Below, piece after piece: positions 8,498 to 16,079 of a stretch of DNA of 33,420 nucleotides. The DNA comes from Thermodiscus sp. Lineage in GTDB: Archaea > Thermoproteota > Thermoprotei_A > Sulfolobales > Acidilobaceae. The position numbers and the translations under genes are program-made. The stretch is from assembly GCA_015521175.1 (NCBI GenBank), contig WAOR01000086.1, forward strand, positions 1-33,420. The letters are read 5' to 3'. The first letter of the stretch is position 1. Every line of letters begins with the position of its first letter. Under the pieces are notes generated by a model. That model was not told the origin of the DNA and searched no databases. It worked only from the letters and a program-made list of their open reading frames with translations.

Positions 8498-9901
8498 TTA
8501 GTCTCCGATTAGGTTGGCCAATAATTCTCCGATCTCTCCAGCCGAGTCCTCATCTTCAAACCCTGTAAGGAGCCTGTCGAAAGCCTTTCCAATTTCATAG
8601 TATAATTCCCCTCCTACTCCAACATTGCTACACTCTGTTAGCGGATGCCTATCGCTGAGTGCCCTCGACGCGAGAATCGCCGCTCCCAGAGATGTTGGAT
8701 CTTGGCGGCAATAGAATACCTCGCCAGGCAATACACGTTGAAGTATTTCCCTAATTAGAGGTATGCTAGCAATACTGCCCGTCAGGTAAACCTTCTTAGG
8801 CTTGCTTCGCTGAGAATGGAGCCATAGTAAATGGCTAGCAATGCCTACAACACCGGTCACAATGGCGCATGTGAGCTCTTCATTTCCTATTATAGAAGGA
8901 CTGCCTAGTATGATGACCCTTGAAGCTCCAACTCCTGCTCCTGGTCCTGCTGGGTATGGTAGTAGTATTGAGCCTTGCCATTGTTTGCAGTGTTTGGGTT
9001 TGAGTTGGTGTAGTGTTTGGAATCCTCCTATTGCCTCTGCTAAGCCCTGTACTGCTAGTCCTGCTCCCGGTGCTAGTGTTTCGATGCCCCATTCTACTTT
9101 TTTACCGTGCTTGTAGACTACTATTGGTAATTGTCCTCGTGGCAGTGTTAGTGGCGGTGGGCCCTGGATTCTCCTGTCGGCGAAGAAGCCTGTTCCTAGG
9201 CTTAGCTTCACGCAGATGGTGTCGCATGGTAGTGCTAGTAGTGCTGCTTGTTGGTCTGAGATTATCGCCCGGATGTTCATTGGCTCGTCGTCTAGTATGT
9301 TGTCTCCTAGTAGTGGTAGTTGTAGGTCTCTTAGCGCTGCTAGTTCCCGTATTAGTGGTATTGGCTTGAGGGTTCGGGGGTTGATTATTCCTGTTAATGC
9401 GGCCGCCGTGGGCTCGGTTCGGTAGCCTGCTCCTATCCACTCGCTTACTAGTGCGTCTAGCGTCCATACCCTGGCATTCGGATGCCTGGTGTGGAGGTGG
9501 TGGATTACTGGTAGGGGTGTGTGCTCGTTTATCACTTTGTTGTAGGGTGGTATCTTGGAGGCTACTCGTGCCCGGAGGGGTAGCTGGCGGTATGCTTCCT
9601 CGTGTATCTTGCGGTCTAGCCATAGGATTACGGGTTCCAGTGTTTCACCGCCGGGTTTCCATGCGGTGACGCTTGCCCTGTAGAGGGCTATCCCTATCGT
9701 CTTGGCTCCTTTTTCGATTGCTTTCTTCCTCATTTCTAGGAGTGCTTGGCGTAGTGCTTGGGGGTCGTGCCATGCCCTGCCCCGGTGCCAGTGGAGGGGT
9801 GAGGGCCTCGACTCTGAGTAGACTAGCCGGTCTTCCTCGTCGTAGACGTGTAGCTTTATCCTCGAGGTTCCAATGTCTATTCCCGCGGCTAAGTGCTCCA
9901 T
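8498..9901 (-). CDS. FGGY-family carbohydrate kinase
   Basis: This is an ATP-dependent kinase of the FGGY family (glycerol, xylulose, gluconate and related substrates), 467 residues, close to the usual 480-520. The N-terminal phosphate-binding motif GIDIGTSRIKLHV is present, followed by PVILWLDRK. The second half has SLGTGFFADRR, GAGLAVQGLAEAIGG and, near the C-terminus, VYLTGSIASIPLIREIL followed by DPTSLGAAILASRAL, matching the family's adenosine-binding region. It starts 16 bp after the stop of the membrane protein gene upstream, with GGAGAGG before the ATG, so the two are probably one operon. The substrate is unknown. Nearby glycerol-3-phosphate-type flavoproteins make glycerol or a sugar acid plausible. 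Confidence 0.87.
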   Translation of the reverse strand: MEHLAAGIDIGTSRIKLHVYDEEDRLVYSESRPSPLHWHRGRAWHDPQALRQALLEMRKKAIEKGAKTIGIALYRASVTAWKPGGETLEPVILWLDRKIHEEAYRQLPLRARVASKIPPYNKVINEHTPLPVIHHLHTRHPNARVWTLDALVSEWIGAGYRTEPTAAALTGIINPRTLKPIPLIRELAALRDLQLPLLGDNILDDEPMNIRAIISDQQAALLALPCDTICVKLSLGTGFFADRRIQGPPPLTLPRGQLPIVVYKHGKKVEWGIETLAPGAGLAVQGLAEAIGGFQTLHQLKPKHCKQWQGSILLPYPAGPGAGVGASRVIILGSPSIIGNEELTCAIVTGVVGIASHLLWLHSQRSKPKKVYLTGSIASIPLIREILQRVLPGEVFYCRQDPTSLGAAILASRALSDRHPLTECSNVGVGGELYYEIGKAFDRLLTGFEDEDSAGEIGELLANLIGD

Positions 9902-9917
9902 TTCGTGGGACCCTCTC

Positions 9918-11075
9918 CTAGGGGTTTACCTGGTGGGGGTTGGTGATTAGTGATGTGCATGGTCCTGGCCCCCTCCTGGCTAGTTTTATGTGGAGGGCTG
10001 GGTGTATCTCGGCCCACTGGCCGTGGTCTGTGTCTACGACGTGGACCCCGGTCACTATTAGCTCGTCTCCCTTGCAAACCATTCCTCCTAGCTGGTGTAG
10101 GAGGCTCCTGTCCCTTGGTATGATTTCTACGTGGAGGTTGCCGTGGCGTAGCACTATGTTGCCTATGCTGAGTACGGGGGTTGCATTAGCGTCCTCTACT
10201 CGGAGGTCGAAGCAGTAGTCTCCGTCGTCGGCTGTGAACGGTATACTAGCTACTACACCCCTCACCGTTACGCACTCGTGTACGATGCGTAGCCTCGCCG
10301 GGTCGTGTACACCCGTGAAGGCGTTGGTTCTCCCTTGGCAGGCCTGGTGGAGGCTCCACCTCCCCGTGGTGTAGCTCGAGGGCTTGAAGGGGTAGCTCAA
10401 TATGGAGGCGTTAGCCCACAGGCCGGGTCCCCCAAGGGCCACTCCTACTAGTAGGAGTAATAGTAGGCCTCCAATTGAGGCTCTCTTGGCCTGTGTCTTG
10501 GAGGCGAGCGGTGGGGCTAGTACTGCGGCTAGGCCTCCTGCGAGGGCGGTGGGGCTTGGAAAGAAGATTGTCCCGGCTATGTAGAGGGCTGTGCCTAGCC
10601 ATGAGAGGAGGCCTAGTGCTTTGTCCCTTCTCCAAGCTATTAGCCCCGTGTAGGCGAGTAGTACTACTATGGTGTTGAACACGCTTAGGCCGACATGGAT
10701 TCCATCGTCTCCATAGTAGAGTATGCCGGCGAGCGTCGCGACTAGAGGTGTTAAGGCTGAAAGGGCTAGGACTCCTGCCAGTGGACCCTTCCTAGCGGTT
10801 ACAAGGCTGGCCGCGTAGGCGACTAGCGGTCTTAGGACTAGGCCTAGCACTGCCACGGGGAGGAGCATGCTCTTACTCAGGGCTATGATCGGGAGGCCAG
10901 CGAGTTCTCCCAAGAATACTGTGGCTAGCGCCCACCGTGGGTCTAGTAGGAGGGCGGCGAGGGCCGTGGCGAGTGTTATGAAGCCGTAACCTGAAGCTAT
11001 GCTGGGAGCGTTCACTGATAGGGGAAAGGAGGCGAGGACCACTAACGTGACAAGTACGATTCTAATCCTTTTCAA
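9918..11075 (-). CDS. Multi-pass membrane protein with external OB-like domain
   Basis: The N-terminal half has about seven hydrophobic segments (from a signal-like first helix to LLLLLLVGVALGGPGLWANA near residue 215). A predicted external C-terminal domain of about 160 residues follows. That domain contains VRGVVASIPFTADDGDYCFD and, later, VDTDHGQWAEIHP. The DxxHGxxxEIHP pattern is familiar from secreted bacterial OB-fold domains of uncertain function. Two or more Cys in the external domain could pair. The start is TTG at 11075 with GGTG and GAGGG close upstream. It is the first gene of an operon with the FGGY kinase, so a role in uptake or sensing of the kinase substrate is possible but unproven. 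Confidence 0.75.
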   Translation of the reverse strand: MKRIRIVLVTLVVLASFPLSVNAPSIASGYGFITLATALAALLLDPRWALATVFLGELAGLPIIALSKSMLLPVAVLGLVLRPLVAYAASLVTARKGPLAGVLALSALTPLVATLAGILYYGDDGIHVGLSVFNTIVVLLAYTGLIAWRRDKALGLLSWLGTALYIAGTIFFPSPTALAGGLAAVLAPPLASKTQAKRASIGGLLLLLLVGVALGGPGLWANASILSYPFKPSSYTTGRWSLHQACQGRTNAFTGVHDPARLRIVHECVTVRGVVASIPFTADDGDYCFDLRVEDANATPVLSIGNIVLRHGNLHVEIIPRDRSLLHQLGGMVCKGDELIVTGVHVVDTDHGQWAEIHPALHIKLARRGPGPCTSLITNPHQVNP

Positions 11076-11184
11076 CCCTCGTTACACCTAGTGATTGGCC
11101 CCACTAGTATCCTACCCTGATCGTAATACTAGGGCTTATCCCCTTGGATAGTATTGAGGGGTTAACCACCCGTGTGGGGAGGCA

Positions 11185-11511
11185 GTGGTGCCGGGTCTAA
11201 ACGGTGCTTGGCTAGTGGTTGGAGAGGATGCTGAAAGGCTTAGGAGATATGCCTCCCGCCTCAGCGACCCCAGGCTTTCCGCCCTTGTGAGGATGGCTGC
11301 TAACGTGTTGGAGCAGGCGAGCTGGGAGCTCATGACTGGCCGTGTCACGTCTAACACGATTGAGAGTCTTGGGATTGTGGAGAGGCTCCTCGCCTCCACC
11401 CGGCTACCCGTTGAGCCTATCCGGAGGGCCCTGAGGATTGCTAAGATGAGTGTTAGGGCCAGGCTCGAGGGCCTCGCCGCTATTGAGGAGGAGGTTGTAG
11501 CCCTCCCCTAG
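11185..11511 (+). CDS. Small helical protein of unknown function (108 aa)
   Basis: A small, mostly alpha-helical, soluble protein. After a short N-terminus (GAWLVVGEDAERLRRYASRL) it is a chain of amphipathic helices with many Leu, Ala and Arg residues and no catalytic motif. Two GTG codons stand in tandem at 11185 and 11188, with GGGGAGG a few bases upstream, which supports the start. It is divergent from the membrane-protein operon and its stop overlaps the stop of the convergent 198-residue gene by 4 bp. No family is recognised. Confidence 0.7.
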   Translation: MVPGLNGAWLVVGEDAERLRRYASRLSDPRLSALVRMAANVLEQASWELMTGRVTSNTIESLGIVERLLASTRLPVEPIRRALRIAKMSVRARLEGLAAIEEEVVALP

Positions 11512-12104
11512 CATTCTGCGTGGGCTTCGAATTCCACGGCCTCGTAGCCGTCAAGGCGCATTCCTTTGCTTATAGATATCTCGACTATCCTACCTCTCGC
11601 TAGCCTGTCCACGTACCCGGGGGTTTCCACGCCCCTTATCTTACCGCAGGGCTGTGCTATCCAGTAGACGGTGTAGGGGTACTCTGCGGTCTCGGGCTCG
11701 TAATAGTCCTCGTAGACGTTCAAGCCGTCGATGGGCTCGTAGGGGATCCTGGCGTGGAATACTAGGCTGTGCCTCCTCCTGCTCCCCCTGAAGACTATGC
11801 GGGCGCTGTCAACTATAGTACGTGTTCTCATCCCGTTGACTATTACTTTCTCCTCGTCCATGAACTCTTGCATGCGTCTGCGAGCCTCTTCCGCCTCCTT
11901 ATCCTCTAGTTCATGGCTCGTAACATAGTCGTAATAGTCGCCTTCAAGGTCGACGTAGTCGAATACAATGGTGTAGTAGATAGTCCCCCATGTAATATGA
12001 AAGAAGCCCTCCCCGAAAACAGGGACAAGCCTAGCCACCCTTGAGGGACCCCCAGCCAAGGAGAGAGTATAATGAGCTATTACAGCTTTGAGGGACCCCC
12101 GCAA
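11508..12104 (-). CDS. Protein of unknown function (about 176-198 aa)
   Basis: A soluble, probably beta-rich protein with many Tyr and acidic residues (VDLEGDYYDYVTSHELEDKE, NVYEDYYEPETAEYPYTVYW). No family is recognised. The longest frame begins at TTG 12104, but that overlaps the start of the divergent PHP gene. GTG at 12038 (giving VARLVPVFGEGFF) is a more likely start and leaves a 33-bp intergenic space. Two copies of the GGGWCCC motif lie in this start region. The gene converges on the 108-residue gene with a 4-bp overlap. Confidence 0.7.
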   Translation of the reverse strand: MRGSLKAVIAHYTLSLAGGPSRVARLVPVFGEGFFHITWGTIYYTIVFDYVDLEGDYYDYVTSHELEDKEAEEARRRMQEFMDEEKVIVNGMRTRTIVDSARIVFRGSRRRHSLVFHARIPYEPIDGLNVYEDYYEPETAEYPYTVYWIAQPCGKIRGVETPGYVDRLARGRIVEISISKGMRLDGYEAVEFEAHAEC

Positions 12105-12797
12105 CTAGTACGTGGCGGGGGCTGGCAAGGATTGCCGAGGGCCGAGCTACACCTCCACACCACCGCGAGCGACGGCTCCCAGACCCCGGAGAGGGCAGTA
12201 AGGGAAGCCGTGAGGCGGGGCCTCACTGCACTGGCCGTGACGGACCACAACACGTTCCGGGGGTCCAGCCTGGCGATGCGGGTCTCCAAGCTACTCGAGG
12301 GACCCTTGATAATACCTGGGAACGAGGTTAGAACAGACTACGGAGACGTCCTAGTATACTGCCCCGAGCCCCACGAGGAAACCCCCAAGCCACTAGCCGA
12401 GCTGAGGGAATGGGCCGAGGAGAATAACTGCGTACTAGTCGTCGCACACCCGCTACAGCCTGGGAAGCACAGTGTCGGTCTAGCGACTAGAAGGCTAATC
12501 CCGTACTTCGACGCCATTGAGGTATGGAACTCCCGGGGGCTACCATGCCTCAACGCCCTGGCAATACTCCTTGCCAGGAAGCACGGGAAACCAATGACCA
12601 GCGGGTCAGACGCCCACACACCCCAGGAGGTCGCCACAGCCCCTGTAGAGCTACCCGGTGAGCCAGAGACGGTGGAAGACGTGCTGGAGTGGATAAGGAA
12701 GGGGAGGGTCAAGCCTCTCTATAGGCCCGTTAGGCCCTGGGCCATACCCTACATGCTAGCCTGGAGCGTGAAGAGGCGCCTTGGGAAGGGAGAGTAG
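12072..12797 (+). CDS. PHP-domain metal-dependent phosphoesterase
   Basis: This belongs to the polymerase-and-histidinol-phosphatase family (TrpH/YciV-like), cytoplasmic enzymes that hydrolyse phosphomonoesters or nucleotides using up to three metal ions. All expected ligands are visible: HLHTTASDG (His27, His29), TDHN (Asp58, His59), Glu85 in PGNEV, His126 in VVAHP, and SGSDAH (Asp180, His182). At 241 residues it is close to the size of the stand-alone PHP domain. The first 20 residues, including EGPP encoded by a GAGGGACCC motif, are weakly conserved-looking, and TTG at about 12132 (LPRAELHLHT) may be the true start. The substrate is not predictable. Confidence 0.87.
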   Translation: MSYYSFEGPPQLVRGGGWQGLPRAELHLHTTASDGSQTPERAVREAVRRGLTALAVTDHNTFRGSSLAMRVSKLLEGPLIIPGNEVRTDYGDVLVYCPEPHEETPKPLAELREWAEENNCVLVVAHPLQPGKHSVGLATRRLIPYFDAIEVWNSRGLPCLNALAILLARKHGKPMTSGSDAHTPQEVATAPVELPGEPETVEDVLEWIRKGRVKPLYRPVRPWAIPYMLAWSVKRRLGKGE

Positions 12798-12869
12798 CCT
12801 AGACTCCCAGGCTACGGTATCCTCTTATTCCCCGGGAGGGTCCCTCAATGGAGCACGGCGTGGATTACA

Positions 12870-13703
12870 TTGCTCACCCCCAAAACCCTAGCACTACCAG
12901 CATATCCTCCCAGCAAGCCGGAGGAGGCGCAGGCCCAGGTCGAGGAGCTAGTAGCCCTACACCTTGAGGGGAAGATCCAGGCAGGCCTCGTAGCCTCCTC
13001 ATGGAGTGGAGAAGGCCTAGTCCTCGGGTTCTACGAGGCATACCGTGAGGGTGCCAGGTGGAGGAGGATAACCGGGGGACCCTCATACAAGGCCACAGGA
13101 GCGACTGGGTACGCGGGCCTAGTCTTCGCTAGCGAGGACCTAGGAGAGGTCGCCGAGATAGCAAGTAGGCTAGCCGAGTGCATCGGCGGTGAGGCGTGGG
13201 GTGTGACGAGGATAGGCCCCCCACAGCTAGCCGCTGGAGTCGTCGAGGTGCTCGGAGGGTTCACTCCGGACACCGCGGTTGCATGTGTCCAAGAGGAGCT
13301 ATTCGGTGTGAGACTCGAGGCGAAAAGTGTAGGGTTGAAGTCTACTGAGAGGATTTCGAAGGCATACGCTGCAAAGGGCTGGGTGCACTATACTGGAGCA
13401 GTCGAGATGCCATTCGTCGGGAGGGTTGAGCGTGGGGACTACTGGGTTAGAATGGGTATCGCTGTGACGGGTGACGGCTTCATATCCAACGCTAGGATTG
13501 ACGGAGTGTTCCACGCTGCTCCGCCTAACGAGCCCTATAACCTGGTGAACGCAGTCCTTGGAATGCCTGCGGGAGAGCAAGCATTGGACTTATTCGAGGC
13601 CAGGAGCAACCTCGTAGAAGTGTGGGGCTTGGAGAGGAGCGACCTTGTCGAAGCCCTAGCCAGGGCGATAGATGCTTCTAGTAAAGGTCTAGACGACGAA
13701 TAG
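12870..13703 (+). CDS. Lipoate/biotin-protein-ligase-fold protein, divergent
   Basis: It resembles lipoate-protein ligase A. WRRITGGPSYKATG (about residues 64-77) matches the RRxSGGGxV loop that binds the adenylate. The C-terminal part GFISNARIDGVFHAAPPNE is like the accessory (LplB/C-terminal) domain. The region that should carry the NDV and GKKxxG lysine motif is short, and I cannot find a clear catalytic lysine. It may therefore be a ligase with altered chemistry, an octanoyl/lipoyl transferase or a binding protein. The TTG start at 12870 has no good Shine-Dalgarno. A well-placed ATG at 12848 with GGAGGG is out of frame. Its end overlaps the MoaD-like gene by 15 bp. Confidence 0.6.
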   Translation: MLTPKTLALPAYPPSKPEEAQAQVEELVALHLEGKIQAGLVASSWSGEGLVLGFYEAYREGARWRRITGGPSYKATGATGYAGLVFASEDLGEVAEIASRLAECIGGEAWGVTRIGPPQLAAGVVEVLGGFTPDTAVACVQEELFGVRLEAKSVGLKSTERISKAYAAKGWVHYTGAVEMPFVGRVERGDYWVRMGIAVTGDGFISNARIDGVFHAAPPNEPYNLVNAVLGMPAGEQALDLFEARSNLVEVWGLERSDLVEALARAIDASSKGLDDE

Positions 13704-13964
13704 CGCCCTCGGAGAGACTAGCACTACGTCGCCATCGCTGAGGGGCGTGTCGAGGCCTTGGAGAAACTCGATCCTCCTACCATTAACCGAGACCATGGCC
13801 GGATGCTTCAACTCTCCCTCAGGGGTAAGGACGCTGCTCTTTACTGGTTCTGGCAGCCTTTCTAGGAGGTCCCTGACCTTTGCACCCTCAGGGACTTCTA
13901 CTATGAGCTCGTGGCGGCCTAGAGCCTGGTAGAACTCCTGGACTAGTAGTACCTTGATCTTCAA
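13689..13964 (-). CDS. MoaD/ThiS-like beta-grasp protein lacking the Gly-Gly tail
   Basis: This is a 91-residue ubiquitin-like protein of the MoaD family: KIKVLLVQEFYQALG, the helix VRDLLERLPEPVKSS, MVSVNGRRI and the C-terminal GDVVLVSPRALFVV. MoaD donates sulfur to the pterin of the molybdenum and tungsten cofactor through a C-terminal Gly-Gly, but this protein ends ALFVV and no other frame supplies Gly-Gly. It follows the aldehyde ferredoxin oxidoreductase gene by 94 bp on the same strand. Placement next to a pterin-dependent tungstoenzyme fits a cofactor role, possibly as an accessory subunit rather than a sulfur carrier. A C-terminal processing step is an alternative. Confidence 0.75.
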   Translation of the reverse strand: MKIKVLLVQEFYQALGRHELIVEVPEGAKVRDLLERLPEPVKSSVLTPEGELKHPAMVSVNGRRIEFLQGLDTPLSDGDVVLVSPRALFVV

Positions 13965-14024
13965 CTCGGATCGTACCGTGTATGAAGGAGTGGCTCCCGG
14001 TCTATTAAAAAGGAGGAGTATGCG

Positions 14025-14052
14025 GGGGTTGAGGGACCCTCAGGGGTCCCCC
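14025..14052. repeat. Tandem palindromes between AOR and the MoaD-like gene
   Basis: The 94-bp space between the two minus-strand genes contains TGAGGGACCCTCA (a perfect palindrome around its central base) directly followed by GGGGTCCCCC. A GGGGG run upstream can also pair with the final CCCCC. These are two adjacent copies of the GGGWCCC core found throughout the window. In RNA they could form a hairpin that attenuates or processes the transcript between AOR and MoaD. In DNA they could bind a protein. Confidence 0.6.
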
Positions 14053-14057
14053 AGCTG

Positions 14058-15923
14058 TTATGCTCCTAGGTCTATGAACTCCTCGAGGCCCACTCGCTTG
14101 AGGGTTTCCTTTGTGGGCTTGCCGTCTACCCAGCCCCTGAGCTCGTAGAAGTAGGGGAGGTAGACCTCCATTGCTTCCTTAGCCCTCTTACCCTTGGCTG
14201 GGCCGTCTGGTATTGGCTCCTCCATGAGCCTCTTGGGCAGGTAGTCCTTGTAGCCGTGTCCCTCTCTTACAGCGAATAGCCTCTCGAGGTTGTAGATCCT
14301 CTCTCCGGTGAGGAGCAGCTCTTCGCTTGTTAGATCGTCCCATCCCATTGCGGCTTGGAGGAGGCCCACGTAGTCTGGCACGTCGGTGGCGAATGTGTTG
14401 AACTTGCATAGTACTAGGCTGTCGATCACGCTGAAGTAGTCCTGCTGGTACTTGACTAGCTCAACCTTCCTCTTATCGATCGCTAGTGGGTCGAACTTCT
14501 CCGGCACTCCGAGGACATCGAAGCTCACGGCGTAAGCCCTGAGGTGGCATCCGCCCCTGTTGCTCGTGGCATAGCTTAGCGCCATGCTGTTAATGCCTCT
14601 CGGGTCGTAGGCTGGTAGCTCGAGGCCCCTCACGTGTATCGCGCTGTCGGGGCTCCCGAAGTACTCTGCCAGCCTAGCCGCTCCCTCAGCCATGTAGTCT
14701 CCTATGCCGTGCCTGTACGCGGTCCTCCATACTGCCTGGATGAAGCTGTCTGGGTCGCCCCAGTCTGGCTTAATGTCTTCGAGGAGGTCTAGTAGCTCCT
14801 TCGCCTTATCCTCGGGTAGCTCGCCCTTCTGAGCCTTCTCGTACAGCTCCCTCAGGACTGCCATAGTGTTGCCGAGGCTTATAGTGTCGAAGCCGAGGTC
14901 GTTGGCCAGGTAGTTCAGCTTGATGATCGCCTCCATGTCTCCTATCAGGTTGTTGGCTCCGAAGGCCCATATTGTCTCGTACTCTGGCCCCTCTGAGACA
15001 GGGGTCCTGTAGGGGCCGTTATCCACCTTTGAGACCCTGGCGCACCTTATCACGCAGCCCCAGCATCCCTTGTTTGATACCAGGTACTTCTCAGCTAGGT
15101 ACTCTCCGCTTATCTCGAATGCTTTCTCGAAGGTACCCCTAGTCCAGTTCTTCGTTGGGAATGCTCCGTGAGCGTTAATTATGTTGACTAGCACTGCTGT
15201 GCCGAACTTTCCTAGAGCCTCGCTTATGCTGTGTTTCATTATCTTGTCTAGGACCTTCTTGCTCTCCTCTTTAAACTTCTCCTTGTCAACAACCTCGATC
15301 TTGCGGGAGCCCTTGACGAATATCGCCTTCAACTTCTTATAGCCGAGGACTGCGGCGAGGCCAGTCCTCCCTGCGGCCCTGTACTTATCGTTCATTATCG
15401 CTGCTATCTTCGAGAGGTTCTCGCCTGCAGGGCCTATTGCTAGGACGCTCCCTATGTGCTCGCTAGGCGTCTTCATTTCTTTGCGTATAAGCTTCTCCGT
15501 GTAGACTACGCCCTTCCCCCAGAGCTTCTTCGCCGGGTGGAATGCTACCTCCCCGTCGACAATGCTAATCCAGACTGGCTCGTCGCTGGCACCCTCTACG
15601 ACTATTCCGTCGTAGCCGGAGAAGCGTAGCCATGGGCCGAACTGTCCTCCACTGTTTGAGTCTCCTAGTATCCCGGTTAGGGGGCTCTTTCCTACAACGT
15701 GGTACCTGCCTGATTCGAATGCTCCGGTCCCGGTTAGGGGACCGGTGAGGATGTAGATCTTGTTTTCGGGGCTTAGAGGGTTAATGTGAGGAGGTATCTC
15801 TTTCATCGCGAGGTAGGCTCCAAGGCCTCTGCCACCAATATACTTCCTGAGGATCTCGTCTGGTACTTCCTCGACTCGGTAGGACCAGTCGGTTAGGTCT
15901 ACCCTGAGGAGTTTGAATCCCAC
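14058..15923 (-). CDS. aor: Aldehyde:ferredoxin oxidoreductase (tungsten-pterin enzyme)
   Basis: This enzyme oxidises aldehydes to carboxylic acids and reduces ferredoxin in the cytoplasm. At 621 residues it matches the family. The N-terminal domain is typical (GGRGLGAYLA, GPLTGTGAFESGRYHVVGKSP). The [4Fe-4S] ligands are Cys287, Cys290 and Cys294 (CWGCVIRC) and Cys506 (LVLCKF), the CxxCxxxC...C pattern of the Pyrococcus enzyme. A pterin-contact motif DLGFDTISLGN is at about 342-352, and GGCHLRAY is near 457. The GTG start at 15923 has a TATA-like CTTAAATA about 48 bp upstream. The MoaD-like gene follows. Which subtype it is (AOR, FOR, GOR or WOR) cannot be decided by eye. Confidence 0.95.
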   Translation of the reverse strand: MGFKLLRVDLTDWSYRVEEVPDEILRKYIGGRGLGAYLAMKEIPPHINPLSPENKIYILTGPLTGTGAFESGRYHVVGKSPLTGILGDSNSGGQFGPWLRFSGYDGIVVEGASDEPVWISIVDGEVAFHPAKKLWGKGVVYTEKLIRKEMKTPSEHIGSVLAIGPAGENLSKIAAIMNDKYRAAGRTGLAAVLGYKKLKAIFVKGSRKIEVVDKEKFKEESKKVLDKIMKHSISEALGKFGTAVLVNIINAHGAFPTKNWTRGTFEKAFEISGEYLAEKYLVSNKGCWGCVIRCARVSKVDNGPYRTPVSEGPEYETIWAFGANNLIGDMEAIIKLNYLANDLGFDTISLGNTMAVLRELYEKAQKGELPEDKAKELLDLLEDIKPDWGDPDSFIQAVWRTAYRHGIGDYMAEGAARLAEYFGSPDSAIHVRGLELPAYDPRGINSMALSYATSNRGGCHLRAYAVSFDVLGVPEKFDPLAIDKRKVELVKYQQDYFSVIDSLVLCKFNTFATDVPDYVGLLQAAMGWDDLTSEELLLTGERIYNLERLFAVREGHGYKDYLPKRLMEEPIPDGPAKGKRAKEAMEVYLPYFYELRGWVDGKPTKETLKRVGLEEFIDLGA

Positions 15924-15966
15924 TACTAATACACCCTTTATCGCTTTACCCGTATAGTCTTTACTG

Positions 15967-15976
15967 GTATTTAAGT
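15967..15976 (-). promoter_or_regulatory. TATA-like box of the AOR gene
   Basis: On the minus strand ACTTAAATAC lies about 48 bp before the GTG at 15923. It predicts a transcript start near 15945 and a leader of about 20 nt. Confidence 0.55.
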
Positions 15977-16079
15977 TAGGATGCCATTAATACAATGAGA
16001 TATACTGGGGCCGGTGACGTGGATCGCCGGCACTGTAGAAAATGATGAGCAGGTTAGACTCGCCGAGGCCCCCAGAAGG

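Noticed and set aside
9013-9669. Long open frames on both strands within the FGGY kinase gene
   Set aside because: They arise from the kinase's strong codon bias. Their translations are low-complexity (Val/Leu-rich or Thr/Arg-rich) and the kinase frame has all family motifs.
16042-16075. ATGATGA, like box C of a C/D guide RNA, between AOR and the surface protein
   Set aside because: No CTGA box D or internal C'/D' pair at a suitable distance was found.
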